A stretch of DNA of 64,000 nt from Geofilum rhodophaeum (GTDB lineage Bacteria > Bacteroidota > Bacteroidia > Bacteroidales > Marinilabiliaceae). Location of the stretch: the NCBI RefSeq assembly GCF_002210225.1, contig NZ_MWUJ01000010.1:62001-126000 (forward strand), read 5' to 3'. This document shows positions 1 to 8,401 of the stretch, one piece after another (the first letter of the stretch is position 1; every line of letters starts with the position of its first letter). A program made the position numbers and the translations under genes. The notes beneath the pieces were generated by a model. The model had not been told where the DNA came from. It ran no database searches and saw only the letters and a list, made by a program, of their open reading frames with translations.

Positions 1-455
1 ACCTGGCCGCGACTTACGGGGAGCTGACCGGGGGCAAAACTTTCGTCGATGGCAAAGGACTCTTTTTGGTATTGAAGATTTTGAACTACTTCTTCAATGT
101 CTTTTGAAAACCAGTCGCAGTGCGCATATACCGAGGTGTAGCCGTTGGGATGGGCTATGTAGAGTGCTTTCCCGAAACCAACGGGCGATACGGCGATGCG
201 GGCAACGTAGCCTTCATCGATGGCATAGAGGGGCAGTCCGGTTTTTCCTCCGGTGGTGAAATCAACGCCGGAATGGAAGTGGTTGCTGCGCAATTCGCCA
301 AAGCTGCCGCTGACGAAGGTGGGCAGGTCCATAGGAAAGTGAAAGTCCCACTGAGGTCGTGTGGCTTCACCTGCTCGTGCAGGTGAAGCGCCTGAGGTGA
401 GTAAAATGAAAAGGGTGAATAGTCTTACTATGGTATGGAGGGACTTATGGGACAT
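1..455 (-). CDS. M23 family metallopeptidase, N-terminal part (cut by window edge)
   Basis: Reading the minus strand from an ATG at 453-455 gives 151 codons that run off the left edge. The protein starts with a signal peptide (hydrophobic stretch about residues 8-28, ending near ARAGEA). It continues into the M23/LytM fold: the run FGELRSNHFHSGVDF carries the first zinc-ligand motif (HxxxD form) and VYAHCDW matches the YxH strand that holds a catalytic His. The second HxH zinc motif would lie beyond the edge. M23 enzymes are secreted zinc endopeptidases that cut peptidoglycan cross-links, or degenerate relatives that activate amidases; which applies here cannot be told. It is divergent from the NigD-like gene at 619. 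Confidence 0.85.
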   Translation of the reverse strand, partial: MSHKSLHTIVRLFTLFILLTSGASPARAGEATRPQWDFHFPMDLPTFVSGSFGELRSNHFHSGVDFTTGGKTGLPLYAIDEGYVARIAVSPVGFGKALYIAHPNGYTSVYAHCDWFSKDIEEVVQNLQYQKESFAIDESFAPGQLPVSRGQ

Positions 456-618
456 GGAGTTTTCCTTTTTATCTTAAACTGCTAAAATAAGTAAAACCTA
501 AGCAATTTTCGGGCCACAAAGGCGATAATTTCCGTCCGGCTGAGAAGCAACCCGGCGTGCTGTTGTGCATCATTCGTATGTAAGTTTTCAGATGTATAAC
601 CTTTTAAACAGTACGAAT

Positions 619-1290
619 ATGAAAAAGTTGTGGTTTTTGTTGCTGGCTTTGCCTATGGTTTTAGTTGCCTGCGACGACGATGAGGGCTATTCCCTGGGTG
701 ATTTTTGGGTGACGACGGCTACGGTGAAGACGGTGGGCGTGCGTCCCTATATTCTGGAGACGGATGGTGGAAAACGTTTGTTTCCGTCGGCTTCTAATGT
801 GCCGGGCTTTGAGGTGTTTAATGGTCAGCGTGTGTGGGTGAACTATACCATTTTGGAGGATGGCGAGGGCGATGTTGATCATTTGGTGAAGGTGAACGAC
901 CTCTCGGAAATGTTGACGAAGGGGATTTTTCAGCTGACGCCGGAGACGACCGACAGCATTGGCCATGATCCTTTGACCATTAACGATTATTGGATCAGTG
1001 GCGATTACCTGACGGTGTTGTTCAGTTATGGCGGCGGCCGGAAGATTCACTTCATTACCTTGGCCCAGGATGTGGATGCACCGATAAATGAGGACGGTCT
1101 GCCTGTTTTGGAAGTGCGGCACAACCGAAACAACGATCCGGTGAACTACCGCTTGAATGGGAGTGTTTCGTTTTTGCTGGAAGATTTGAGGGTGGACGAC
1201 AGCGATGAGGTACCCTTTGTACTGCGTGCCAAGAGTCCCGATGGTTACAGTGACTTTGAGGAGGTGTTGACTTATAGTTACGGGGAGTAG
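619..1290 (+). CDS. NigD-like lipoprotein
   Basis: A 223-residue protein with a lipoprotein signal (MKKLWFLLLALPMVLVAC, Cys at 18) followed by DDDE, an acidic stretch of the kind that favours surface export of Bacteroidota lipoproteins. The first half (about 25-115, containing GQRVWVNYTILEDG) looks like the OB-fold N-terminal domain of NigD-like proteins and the second half like their C-terminal beta-sandwich. The family is common in Bacteroidota and its biochemical role is not established. The frame opens further upstream at 565, but that extension would bury the signal peptide, so 619 is the better start. It is convergent with the barrel gene at 1306. Confidence 0.8.
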   Translation: MKKLWFLLLALPMVLVACDDDEGYSLGDFWVTTATVKTVGVRPYILETDGGKRLFPSASNVPGFEVFNGQRVWVNYTILEDGEGDVDHLVKVNDLSEMLTKGIFQLTPETTDSIGHDPLTINDYWISGDYLTVLFSYGGGRKIHFITLAQDVDAPINEDGLPVLEVRHNRNNDPVNYRLNGSVSFLLEDLRVDDSDEVPFVLRAKSPDGYSDFEEVLTYSYGE

Positions 1291-1291
1291 G

Positions 1292-1306
1292 GGCGGCGTG
1301 GCCGCC
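1292..1306. terminator. Short GC-rich hairpin between convergent genes
   Basis: GGCGGC and GCCGCC form a 6-bp stem around GTG, directly after the NigD-like stop codon and abutting the stop of the minus-strand barrel gene. It could serve both genes. There is no T tract on either side, so it is a stem-loop of probable rather than certain terminator function. Confidence 0.45.
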
Positions 1307-2523
1307 TACCGGAACTTTGGTTTTTCAAACCAATTTTCCAGTAGGGAGAAACCTACGCTGAGCTGCCATACTTCGGTGCTCAATGCTTTGTTGTTGGCGT
1401 TGTCGTTCTGGTAGGAGAGTGCCACATTTATAGAGGAGCTGCGATGGGTAGGGAAGCCTATCCCCGCAGCAACTTTGTATACCATGGGATTGATTCCGGA
1501 TGTGATGTAGCCAGAGTTTTCGATGCTCCATCCCAGTCGATAGGTGCTTGCACCCATTAGTTTTCTTGCATTTCGTGGTTTGGGGGTCCAGCTTGCACCC
1601 ATGCTGAAGCGATTAAGGTCGGCCAGTTTTATTGATGCGTTTCCGGTGGTGTTTTTGTTCCAGTTTTGGCGCTCAAACTGCATGCCCCAATTCCATTTTT
1701 CGTTCAACTGCGTGCTTAGGGCCAGACAAAATTGCTCGGGCAGATATTGTGTGGTGTTGGCCGGGTTTTCGGTCAGCAGAATGTTGTCGTTTTGGTCTCT
1801 GACATTTTGTTCGTGTGTAAGGACCGTTTTTTTAACCGGACTGTAGGTCAGGCCAATGTTCAAGGCTTTGTTTTTTAGCCAGTAGGTTTGGTATAGAAAT
1901 GCATACTCGGTGCGCAGACTCCGGGTGTATGATTTTTGTTCTATGTTTATGTTGGACTGGAGTTCGTTGTGGTAGATGTTCCCAAAAATGTAGGCGGCAG
2001 TAAAGCCCACACTTAGGTTCCTGGATAAGGAAAATCCGTTGGAGACGAATAATTTGGTCAAGCCTCCTGTTCCTTCAAAATGCACTTCCTGTAGGGCAGT
2101 GCTTCCTTCAATGTACTGGTAGTCTTTTATGTTGTATCCAACGGTTGTGTAGGGTGCAATACCTGCGGACAGGCCCCACCACTGGGTGGGCTTTACTCCC
2201 ATTGCGAAATGCGTGAAGTTTCCCTCATTACGTTTTTCGGAATAATTTTGCAGCGAATAAGTGTAGTTGCGCGCACTTACGCCCAAATCAAAGTAGAAGG
2301 TCAGACTATCCATGCTGCTTAATGAGGCGGGGTTGGAGAGATTGATGTGCCTGGAGCTGCTTTGCCCTGCCGCGATGCCGCCCATTGCCAGGCTGGAGGC
2401 ACTTGCAGTAATTTCGGGTTGCCCCAGGCCATACATGGAGTATGGCGAGGAGGTGAGGTGCTGGGCGTTGACTCCGCTTAAGGGCTTGATAAGTAAAATC
2501 AGGAAAATGGACCATTTATTCAT
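1306..2523 (-). CDS. Outer-membrane beta-barrel protein (FadL/OmpP1-like)
   Basis: 405 residues with a signal peptide (MNKWSIFLILLIKPLSGVNA, cleavage before QHLTSSPYS). Mature opening YSMYGLGQPEITASASSLAMGG, with a following segment of asymptotic NPASLSSMDSLTFYFDLG type, is typical of Bacteroidota FadL/OmpP1-like barrels. The rest alternates polar and hydrophobic residues as expected for beta strands. It lies 3' of the DUF4270 gene and overlaps it by 8 bp, so the two are very likely translated together. FadL-like barrels carry hydrophobic compounds across the outer membrane, but this assignment rests on general character only and no substrate can be named. Confidence 0.7.
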   Translation of the reverse strand: MNKWSIFLILLIKPLSGVNAQHLTSSPYSMYGLGQPEITASASSLAMGGIAAGQSSSRHINLSNPASLSSMDSLTFYFDLGVSARNYTYSLQNYSEKRNEGNFTHFAMGVKPTQWWGLSAGIAPYTTVGYNIKDYQYIEGSTALQEVHFEGTGGLTKLFVSNGFSLSRNLSVGFTAAYIFGNIYHNELQSNINIEQKSYTRSLRTEYAFLYQTYWLKNKALNIGLTYSPVKKTVLTHEQNVRDQNDNILLTENPANTTQYLPEQFCLALSTQLNEKWNWGMQFERQNWNKNTTGNASIKLADLNRFSMGASWTPKPRNARKLMGASTYRLGWSIENSGYITSGINPMVYKVAAGIGFPTHRSSSINVALSYQNDNANNKALSTEVWQLSVGFSLLENWFEKPKFR

Positions 2524-3847
2524 ATCTGTTGTATCTGATTATGAGTTGAACAGGATTAGTTTTGTGCCGGGTGTTGCCCAGTATAACACGTTGCGCCATA
2601 CTGTTTAAGTCTTGATCGGACAGGGAAAGTAGCAGTGCGCGTTTGTTGATCCCAATGGCATTGATTTCGGTATTGATAAAATCCGTGATGTCGAAAACGT
2701 ATTGCGTATGGGTTTGAAACTCTTCATCGGTTTGCAGATCACCGGTTTGCAGTTCTGTGCCATTGGCAGAGGTGACGGCATTGGTAGCGCTGTTGTTTTC
2801 GTCGACCACATACAATTGCAGGGTTTCGGGAAGAGGATACTCTGTTGGGTAGCTGTGTTCTACCGGACGTAAAATCAGTTCGGCATAATCGACATAGCCT
2901 GTTTTTCCCAGTTCCAGGATGTTTCTGAGGTAGGGAAATTCGATGCGTATCAAGAATCCGCTAAGTCCTGCTGTTACCGCTTCGTTGTTGGTGGTAGTGG
3001 CGGCCAGACCATTGTATCCCGATTTTAAGGCGGCGAAGGGTGTGTCGGCATAATTGTGCTTGATTTGATAATAGCTGGTGCTGGTGTTGGGTTTTATGGT
3101 GATTTGTTGCTGTTCTTTAAATTCTTCAACAAAGTGGTAGTAGAGGTTGATGGTTCCACTGCTGTCGTTCAGATGAAAGTTGTATATTCCCGTATTGCCA
3201 TGGTTTTTTGGCATGGTTAAGGCCAAGCCCGGAAAGTACTGGTTGAAAGTTTCCTGGTTCTCGAATTCGGCTTGGTGCAGGCTTAATTTTTCAAGTAATT
3301 CTTCTCCCAGTTTGTCGGGAAGTCGCAACGATATGCTGTCATTTTGTTGGATATAAGACGGAAGGAATTGGCTCACCAAGGGGATGCTGTCGCTTTCTTG
3401 ATGATGGTGACTGTAAAAGCTTCCGTTGGAAGGGAGGGTTAATACCTTCTTAAGGGTATGCAAACTCACAACAAGCGCCTCTGTACTGTCTCCTGCATGG
3501 CTGCCGGTGTAATGCATTTCAAAAGTCAGGGAATCCATTACCAGGGGGGTGTTTTCGTTTTGTCGGTGTTCGCTGAAAACGGGCAGGGTAAAGGACAGGT
3601 AGCTGTGAGCTTCCAGGTTGCCCCACCAGGGCTCGTTTATGGCTCCTGCAATCAGTATGTTGTTGCCCGAGGTTGCTATAGAGTCGGACTTAAGAGTGGT
3701 CAATTTTACCGTGCAGGTGTCGATGTAGGTTGAAAAGGCCTGCGGGTCAACCAAGTGGTTTCCCAGTCCATTGTCCGTGTTTTCGCAGCTTACTGCAATT
3801 ATCAGGATGAAGGGGCTTAGACTGAGCCATTTTTTTATTGCAATCAT
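2516..3847 (-). CDS. DUF4270-type lipoprotein
   Basis: 443 residues from the ATG at 3845-3847. That start gives a clean lipoprotein signal (MIAIKKWLSLSPFILIIAVSC, then ENTDNGLG); the 54-residue upstream extension has no signal character and is left out. Early segments TYIDTCTVKLTTLKSDSIAT and AYLSFTLP-like strands, then a long beta-rich body ending in a segment about calls to jelly-roll type (VILGNTRHKTNPVQLIIRYN), fit the Bacteroidota DUF4270 family, whose function is unknown. It is first in a two-gene operon with the barrel gene, and divergent from the Kelch/DUF4907 pair across a 272-bp gap. Confidence 0.72.
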   Translation of the reverse strand: MIAIKKWLSLSPFILIIAVSCENTDNGLGNHLVDPQAFSTYIDTCTVKLTTLKSDSIATSGNNILIAGAINEPWWGNLEAHSYLSFTLPVFSEHRQNENTPLVMDSLTFEMHYTGSHAGDSTEALVVSLHTLKKVLTLPSNGSFYSHHHQESDSIPLVSQFLPSYIQQNDSISLRLPDKLGEELLEKLSLHQAEFENQETFNQYFPGLALTMPKNHGNTGIYNFHLNDSSGTINLYYHFVEEFKEQQQITIKPNTSTSYYQIKHNYADTPFAALKSGYNGLAATTTNNEAVTAGLSGFLIRIEFPYLRNILELGKTGYVDYAELILRPVEHSYPTEYPLPETLQLYVVDENNSATNAVTSANGTELQTGDLQTDEEFQTHTQYVFDITDFINTEINAIGINKRALLLSLSDQDLNSMAQRVILGNTRHKTNPVQLIIRYNRYE

Positions 3848-4119
3848 ATTGAGTTGTATGGTTTGTTTGATGGTTTGATGGTGCAAAACAGGGCTTTGTT
3901 TTTTGAATGTGGAAGCGTAGTGGATAAAGAGCGTTGTGTGCAGGTTCGAGACCTTGTTTTTGCCGATTAAAGGATGCTTTCCTGAATCTGTTTGTGGAAA
4001 ACGACACAAATGGGGCTTTGGGCGATGAAATGCAGGCGGTCACCGATTTGTTTCCTGTTGACCTTGTGCCACCGCTTATCTTCGCTGTGATTTTTTATTG
4101 TGGATAAAAACGAATAGTT

Positions 4120-5130
4120 ATGATGAACTTGTTGAAAAAGAGTTGGCTTTTGCTGGCTGTGGCCGGTTTAAGTCTGGGCTGGGTAGCCTGTGGCGATGAT
4201 GAAGAGGAAGATGATGCCGTTGGCAATTGGGTGAGGCGTTCGGACTTTGATGGAGTGGCCCGCGGTCAGGCTGCTGCTTTTAGTCTGGGTCAGACGGGGT
4301 ATTTAATGGGTGGTTACGACGGGCGCGACCGCTTGGGTGATTTTTGGGCCTACGATGCCGAACAGAATTTTTGGACACAGAAGGCCTCCTTTCCTGGTGA
4401 AAGCCGGAATTCTGCCGTTGGTTTTGCTCTAAATGGGAAGGGTTACGTGGGGACAGGGTACAATGGTCTTGATTATCTGAGTGATTTTTGGGCTTATGAT
4501 CCCGCCAATAATATATGGGAGCAAAAGGCTGATTATCCCGGAGGTGGGCGCTATGGTGCTGTTGCCTTTTCGGTAGGCGATTATGGTTTTATCGGTTGCG
4601 GTTACAATGGGAATCATTTGAAGGACTTTTATAAATATTTGCCCGAGAGTGATGTGTGGGAGCAGCATCCCTTCCCAGGAACTAAGCGTGTTGGGGCATC
4701 TGCTTTTAATATCGGTGAGAATGTTTATTTGGTGGGTGGCATCAATAATCAGCAGTATGTCTATGATTTTTGGAAGTTGAATGCTGCCGATTTGTCGTGG
4801 GAACAGAAGCGGGACATTGCCAATACCAGTGACGATTCGTACGATGACGATTACACCATAGTCCGTTCCTACGGTGTGGCTTTCACAATGGGCAGTTTGG
4901 GGTATTACACAACCGGAGAAAGTGGTTCCCTGCGTACCGATACCTGGGAGTATAACCCCTTAACCGATTTGTGGGTGGCTAAGACCGATTTTGAAGGGGC
5001 AGCCCGCAGTGGAGCAGTTGCTTTTTCATTGGGTACGGAGGCTTTTGTTGCTACAGGAAGAAGCAGCAGCTACCGCTTCGATGATAATTATGTGTTCCAT
5101 CCATTTGAGGAGTATGAGGCTTACGATTAA
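4120..5130 (+). CDS. Kelch-repeat lipoprotein
   Basis: 336 residues: lipoprotein signal (lipobox GWVAC, Cys at 25) followed by the very acidic GDDEEEDDAVG. The body consists of about six Kelch-type blades, each with a GYLMGGYDG / GYVGTGYNG strand, then DFWAYD and W-x-QKA elements, which predicts a beta-propeller. No catalytic Cys-Tyr pair of galactose oxidase is evident, so a binding or scaffold role is more likely than an enzyme. The DUF4907 gene overlaps its 3' end by 17 bp. It stands head-to-head with the DUF4270/barrel pair, suggesting one envelope function for the four genes. Confidence 0.85.
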   Translation: MMNLLKKSWLLLAVAGLSLGWVACGDDEEEDDAVGNWVRRSDFDGVARGQAAAFSLGQTGYLMGGYDGRDRLGDFWAYDAEQNFWTQKASFPGESRNSAVGFALNGKGYVGTGYNGLDYLSDFWAYDPANNIWEQKADYPGGGRYGAVAFSVGDYGFIGCGYNGNHLKDFYKYLPESDVWEQHPFPGTKRVGASAFNIGENVYLVGGINNQQYVYDFWKLNAADLSWEQKRDIANTSDDSYDDDYTIVRSYGVAFTMGSLGYYTTGESGSLRTDTWEYNPLTDLWVAKTDFEGAARSGAVAFSLGTEAFVATGRSSSYRFDDNYVFHPFEEYEAYD

Positions 5131-5461
5131 ATTGGGTTCGCTTTTGCTGGTTTTGGCTGGACTTTTGGGCTGCTTGTTGTATATGCTGGTATCCGATCGG
5201 GAGGTGGTTGAACCAGTCTACCAATACGATGTTTTGGCGTTTGAATCGGGTTATGCTTACCAGATTACGCTCAATAACAAGGTTTGTATCTATCAGCCCT
5301 ATGTGCCCGCTGTTGAAGGCAGGCTGTTGTTCTGGCGGCAAGAGGATGCTGCAAAAGTGGCTGCTTTGGTGGTTGCCCGCTTGCAGCGGGGGAAAGCTCC
5401 CGTAATTTCTGAGGAGGATTTAGCAGACTTGGGGGTTAGGATGCTTGTGCCTGCAAATTAG
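5114..5461 (+). CDS. DUF4907-type small membrane-anchored or exported protein
   Basis: 115 residues starting at the ATG inside the end of the Kelch gene (17-bp overlap, translational coupling likely). An N-terminal hydrophobic segment (about residues 5-24, LGSLLLVLAGLLGCLLYML) is an uncleaved anchor or signal. The remainder has the pattern I associate with DUF4907: YAYQITLNNKVCIYQPYVPA, then EDAAKVAALVVARLQRG and a final EEDLADLGV. The frame is open further upstream (from 4991) but that part is Kelch sequence read in another frame. Function unknown; linkage to a Kelch lipoprotein is the main clue. Confidence 0.7.
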   Translation: MRLTIKLGSLLLVLAGLLGCLLYMLVSDREVVEPVYQYDVLAFESGYAYQITLNNKVCIYQPYVPAVEGRLLFWRQEDAAKVAALVVARLQRGKAPVISEEDLADLGVRMLVPAN

Positions 5462-5500
5462 TGATTTAGTTTTCAGAGCCCTTGTTGGGGCGTTTTAAAA

Positions 5501-5524
5501 CAAAAAAAACACCGTTTTTTTTTG
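5501..5524 (+). terminator. Possible A/T hairpin terminator of the Kelch/DUF4907 operon
   Basis: A CAAAAAAAAC arm and a GTTTTTTTTTG arm flank ACC, about 40 bp after the DUF4907 stop. The T-rich 3' arm would also act as the U tract. The stem is weak because it is nearly all A:T. Confidence 0.4.
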
Positions 5525-5533
5525 TCTGTTTTG

Positions 5534-5564
5534 TTTTGCAGTTCCCTTATTATGCCTATATTTG
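5534..5564 (+). promoter_or_regulatory. Bacteroidota-type promoter of the tRNA-Arg gene
   Basis: TTTTG (5534-5538) is followed after 18 bases by TATATTTG (5557-5564), an exact match to the TAnnTTTG -7 element used by the Bacteroidota primary sigma factor with a TTG-type -33 element. The tRNA begins 37 bases further on. Confidence 0.72.
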
Positions 5565-5600
5565 CAGCGCGTTTAAGAGAAATGACAAGCGCAGGGTATT

Positions 5601-5674
5601 GATTCCGTAGCTTAATTGGATAGAGCACCTGGTTACGGCCCAGGAGGTTGGGGGTTCGAGTCCCTTCGGGATCA
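5601..5674 (+). tRNA. tRNA-Arg (anticodon ACG)
   Basis: A 74-base cloverleaf can be drawn by hand. The 7-bp acceptor pairs GATTCCG with CGGGATC (one G:T), and the D arm is GCTT/GAGC. The anticodon stem CCTGG/CCAGG holds the loop TTACGGC, whose central triplet at 5635-5637 is ACG. The T arm is GGGGG / TTCGAGT / CCCTT. The discriminator base is A and no CCA is encoded. Anticodon ACG reads CGN arginine codons after A34 deamination. It is a single gene with its own promoter and terminator. Confidence 0.95.
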
Positions 5675-5683
5675 CATTTTAAG

Positions 5684-5733
5684 ACCGCAAATCTTTGTAA
5701 AACAAGGGTTTGCGGTTTTTCTTTTTGTTTTTG
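5684..5733 (+). terminator. Strong intrinsic terminator of tRNA-Arg
   Basis: A 15-bp stem (5684-5698 with 5702-5716, two G:T wobbles) closes on a 3-base loop and is followed by a T-rich run to 5733. It lies 9 bases after the tRNA and should stop transcription before the efflux operon. Confidence 0.88.
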
Positions 5734-5864
5734 CAACCTGTTTTAGGGGGCTGTACTTCCTGCGATCCTTTCTATCGGTAAAATCGGCCTGTTGGTCGAA
5801 GTTCATTTTTTTCCTCCTGACTCGGGCGCATTTTTGCAGAGGTAAATCTGGAAACAGTTACGTT

Positions 5865-7160
5865 ATGCAAAAAATCAAAACAATAATCCTGTGTCTATGT
5901 GGGTGGTTTACATTGTCCGCGCTTTTGGCAGGGGATGCTCCGGAGGAGAATAAGGTATGGTCACTACAGGATTGCGTTGCCTATGCGCTTAAGCACAATT
6001 TGCAGGTGCAGAAGCAACGCTTGGCTGCCGAAGGGGCGGTGGTGGACAGGATGGAGGCCCGGGGGCAATTTTTTCCTGATTTAAGCGCAGCGGCATCCAC
6101 GTCTTTAACCAAAACTGGCGCTGCCGAGACGCTTAATGAGTCATCGGCTCTAACTTCCAGCGCATCGCTCTCTTCGGGTCTTGTTGTTTATAAGGGCGGG
6201 GCTCAGCGGAATGCATTAAAGCGCTCTCAGCTTAATTATCAGTGGACGCTGTTGTCGGTTGAAGCGGCCGAACAGGACATTGTTGTGGGGGTGTTGGAAC
6301 AGTTTATGAATGTATTATATGCCCGGGAAAATCTGAAGTATTACCAGGAAGTGGCAGGTCATTCAAAAAAGCAGGTTGAAGAAGTGCAGTTGTTGTTTGA
6401 AGCAGGAAGCAAAACACGCCGAGATTTGCTTGATGTTAGGGCTCAGTTGTCTTCAGATGAGTACGTTGCATTGTCGGCTGCCCATCTTTTCAACCAGCAA
6501 CAAACTGCCCTAAAGCAATTGCTCGAATTGCCTGTTGAGGCCTCCTTTGAAGTCGATTCCCTACCGGATACCTTGTTTCAGTCGGGATTTTTATTGCCTG
6601 GTCGTGGCGAAGTTTTTTCCTCCGCTCTTGCCCATCGTCCCGAAATGAAAATGCAGCAACTGGGGCTGGATATGGCAGAAATTGACCTGAAGTCGGCCCG
6701 CTCCAATTATTTGCCACAACTGTCGCTTTCGGCCGGTCTCAGTACGCATTATGGTGATCATCTTCAGCAAGCCGTATCCTTGCAGTTAAAGATTCCTTTG
6801 TTTGCCGGCTTTGCAAGTCGGGCCAACCTGCAGCGTCGACGCCTTGCTTTGGAGGAGCAGCAATTGGAGATGGATAACGTACGTAACCAATTGCTTCAGA
6901 AAATAGAGCGCAGCTACGAGGATCTGGAGGCCGCCTGGGCGCGCTATCGGGCGGCCGAAATACAGGAAGTGGCTGCGGGTGAGAGTTATGCTCTGGCCCG
7001 GGAACAGTTTGCCCTCGGTATGCTTACTTCCATTGAATTGCTGCAGGTGCGCGAAGTCTGGTTGAGTGCAGGAAAGGAGCAACTACAGGCCAAGTACACG
7101 GTTTTGCTGCAAAGGCAAGTGCTTAATCATTTTACCGGTGGCCTTTTGGGTGAATCATAA
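5865..7160 (+). CDS. TolC-family outer-membrane efflux protein
   Basis: 431 residues from the ATG at 5865, which begins with a signal peptide (hydrophobic core about 6-22). The open frame extends back through the tRNA and its terminator, so upstream starts are excluded. The mature protein opens with VWSLQDCVAYALKHNLQVQ, the usual first helix of the outer-membrane efflux (OEP) family. It shows the two-fold repeat of long amphipathic helices, with the second repeat near HRPEMKMQQLGLDMAEIDLKS. Such proteins form a trimeric outer-membrane channel with a periplasmic alpha-helical tunnel. It is first in a run of six same-strand genes (gaps 28, 25, 5, 38 and 1 bp), so it very likely serves the adjacent MacA-like adaptor and ABC pump. 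Confidence 0.93.
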   Translation: MQKIKTIILCLCGWFTLSALLAGDAPEENKVWSLQDCVAYALKHNLQVQKQRLAAEGAVVDRMEARGQFFPDLSAAASTSLTKTGAAETLNESSALTSSASLSSGLVVYKGGAQRNALKRSQLNYQWTLLSVEAAEQDIVVGVLEQFMNVLYARENLKYYQEVAGHSKKQVEEVQLLFEAGSKTRRDLLDVRAQLSSDEYVALSAAHLFNQQQTALKQLLELPVEASFEVDSLPDTLFQSGFLLPGRGEVFSSALAHRPEMKMQQLGLDMAEIDLKSARSNYLPQLSLSAGLSTHYGDHLQQAVSLQLKIPLFAGFASRANLQRRRLALEEQQLEMDNVRNQLLQKIERSYEDLEAAWARYRAAEIQEVAAGESYALAREQFALGMLTSIELLQVREVWLSAGKEQLQAKYTVLLQRQVLNHFTGGLLGES

Positions 7161-7188
7161 ACGGGACGCTTCAATAAAACATTAACTT

Positions 7189-8376
7189 ATGCAAAGAAAA
7201 TTGTTGTTACTGGGTTCAGTGCTGGTTTTGGCAACGGGCCTTTGGATGCTTTCGCGCAGGCCTCGATCGGGCCCCGAATGGGCGGTTAAAACGGTCTGTT
7301 TGGCCAAAGGTACCGTGGTTACTACAGTAAGTGCTACCGGAACCCTGGAGCCCATTGATCAAGTTGAGGTGGGCACTCAGGTTTCGGGGGTAATAGAAAA
7401 GATCTACGTTGATTTTAACGATGTGGTGAAACGTGGACAGGTTTTGGCTGAGTTGGATAAGAATGCCCTGGAGGCCCGTTTGCTGCAAGCAAAGGCCAGT
7501 TTGGCTTCTGCCGAAAATGAGTTGCATTATCAAGAGAAGATTTACCATCGGTCGATGCATCTGTATCAGGCTGCTTTGTTGAGTGAGAGTGACTTTGAGG
7601 CGGCGGTTTATCAGTTTAAAAATGCACAACTGGCTGTTGACCGCTTGTTGTCGGAGGTAGATCAGGCTCAGGTAAATTTGAATTACTCCACCATTTATTC
7701 GCCCATCGACGGTGTGGTGTTAGAGCGTGCAGTGGAGGAGGGACAAACAGTTGCTGCCAGTTTTAATACGCCAACACTTTTTACCATCGCCAGGGATTTG
7801 ACTCAAATGCAGGTAGAGGCAGCTGTTGATGAAGCCGATATTGGTCAGGTTGCACAAGGGCAGCGGGTGTCTTTTGTTGTGGATGCCTTCCCTGATGAGG
7901 TTTTTGGGGGAACCATTACCCAGATCCGATTGAATCCTGTTATTGCAAGTAATGTGGTTACTTATACGGTGATTGTTGATGCTCCCAACCCTGATTTGTT
8001 ATTGAAACCTGGACTTACAGCAACCATCAGTATTGTTACCCGTGAGGCGAGGGATGTTGCGGTGCTGCCTTTTTCGGCATTGAATATACAGCCCGCTCCT
8101 CTTTTAGAAGGCGCTTTTGACCTTAAGATGGCGCAGGAAATAAAAAATCAAAAGGCCGGTAGTGGGCCAAGCTCCTGGGTTTGGGTCAAGAAGGGTGAGG
8201 TTTTGTTGCAGGTTCCGGTGGTTACCGGGTTAAGCGACAGGGTGTTGATTCAGGTTTTGAGTGGTGTTAATCCCGTTGACTCAGTAGTGATCGGTTTCAA
8301 TAGTTTGCAGGAGCCTGTGCCGGATGTCCCTGCCAACAGTCCTTTTGTGCCTGCTCCGCCCAGAGCTAGAAATTAA
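7189..8376 (+). CDS. MacA-like periplasmic adaptor (membrane fusion protein)
   Basis: 395 residues with an N-terminal membrane anchor (about 4-22). It then has the standard RND/HlyD adaptor layout. The first lipoyl half is VEVGTQVSGVIEKIYVDFND. A coiled-coil hairpin follows (about 95-165, ARLLQAKASLASAENELHYQ onward). The second lipoyl half is YSPIDGVVLERAVEEGQTV, and beta-barrel and membrane-proximal domains follow it. The adaptor bridges the inner-membrane ABC permease and the TolC-like channel. Residues about 300-345 form a low-complexity insert near the C-terminus. Gene order and the following ABC genes argue for the MacA group over RND-pump adaptors. Confidence 0.9.
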   Translation: MQRKLLLLGSVLVLATGLWMLSRRPRSGPEWAVKTVCLAKGTVVTTVSATGTLEPIDQVEVGTQVSGVIEKIYVDFNDVVKRGQVLAELDKNALEARLLQAKASLASAENELHYQEKIYHRSMHLYQAALLSESDFEAAVYQFKNAQLAVDRLLSEVDQAQVNLNYSTIYSPIDGVVLERAVEEGQTVAASFNTPTLFTIARDLTQMQVEAAVDEADIGQVAQGQRVSFVVDAFPDEVFGGTITQIRLNPVIASNVVTYTVIVDAPNPDLLLKPGLTATISIVTREARDVAVLPFSALNIQPAPLLEGAFDLKMAQEIKNQKAGSGPSSWVWVKKGEVLLQVPVVTGLSDRVLIQVLSGVNPVDSVVIGFNSLQEPVPDVPANSPFVPAPPRARN

Positions 8377-8401
8377 GAGACTTGTCAAAAAAAAGATAGG
8401 T

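Noticed and set aside
3848-4009. 54-codon N-terminal extension of the DUF4270 gene
   Set aside because: The extension has no family similarity and would bury the lipoprotein signal at 3847.
4991-5113. Upstream extension of the DUF4907 gene
   Set aside because: It is Kelch coding sequence in another frame; the ATG at 5114 starts the hydrophobic signal segment.
4120-5130. Kelch protein as galactose oxidase
   Set aside because: No copper-ligand or Cys-Tyr cofactor motif seen; the length fits a bare propeller lipoprotein.
5473-5736. Minus-strand reading frame across the tRNA with a GTRTPNLLGRNQVLYPIKLR stretch
   Set aside because: This is antisense tRNA sequence translated, a well-known spurious protein pattern. 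The plus-strand tRNA-Arg with promoter and terminator explains the DNA.
5616-5864. Upstream extension of the TolC-like gene
   Set aside because: It runs through the tRNA and its terminator and precedes a normal signal peptide beginning at 5865.
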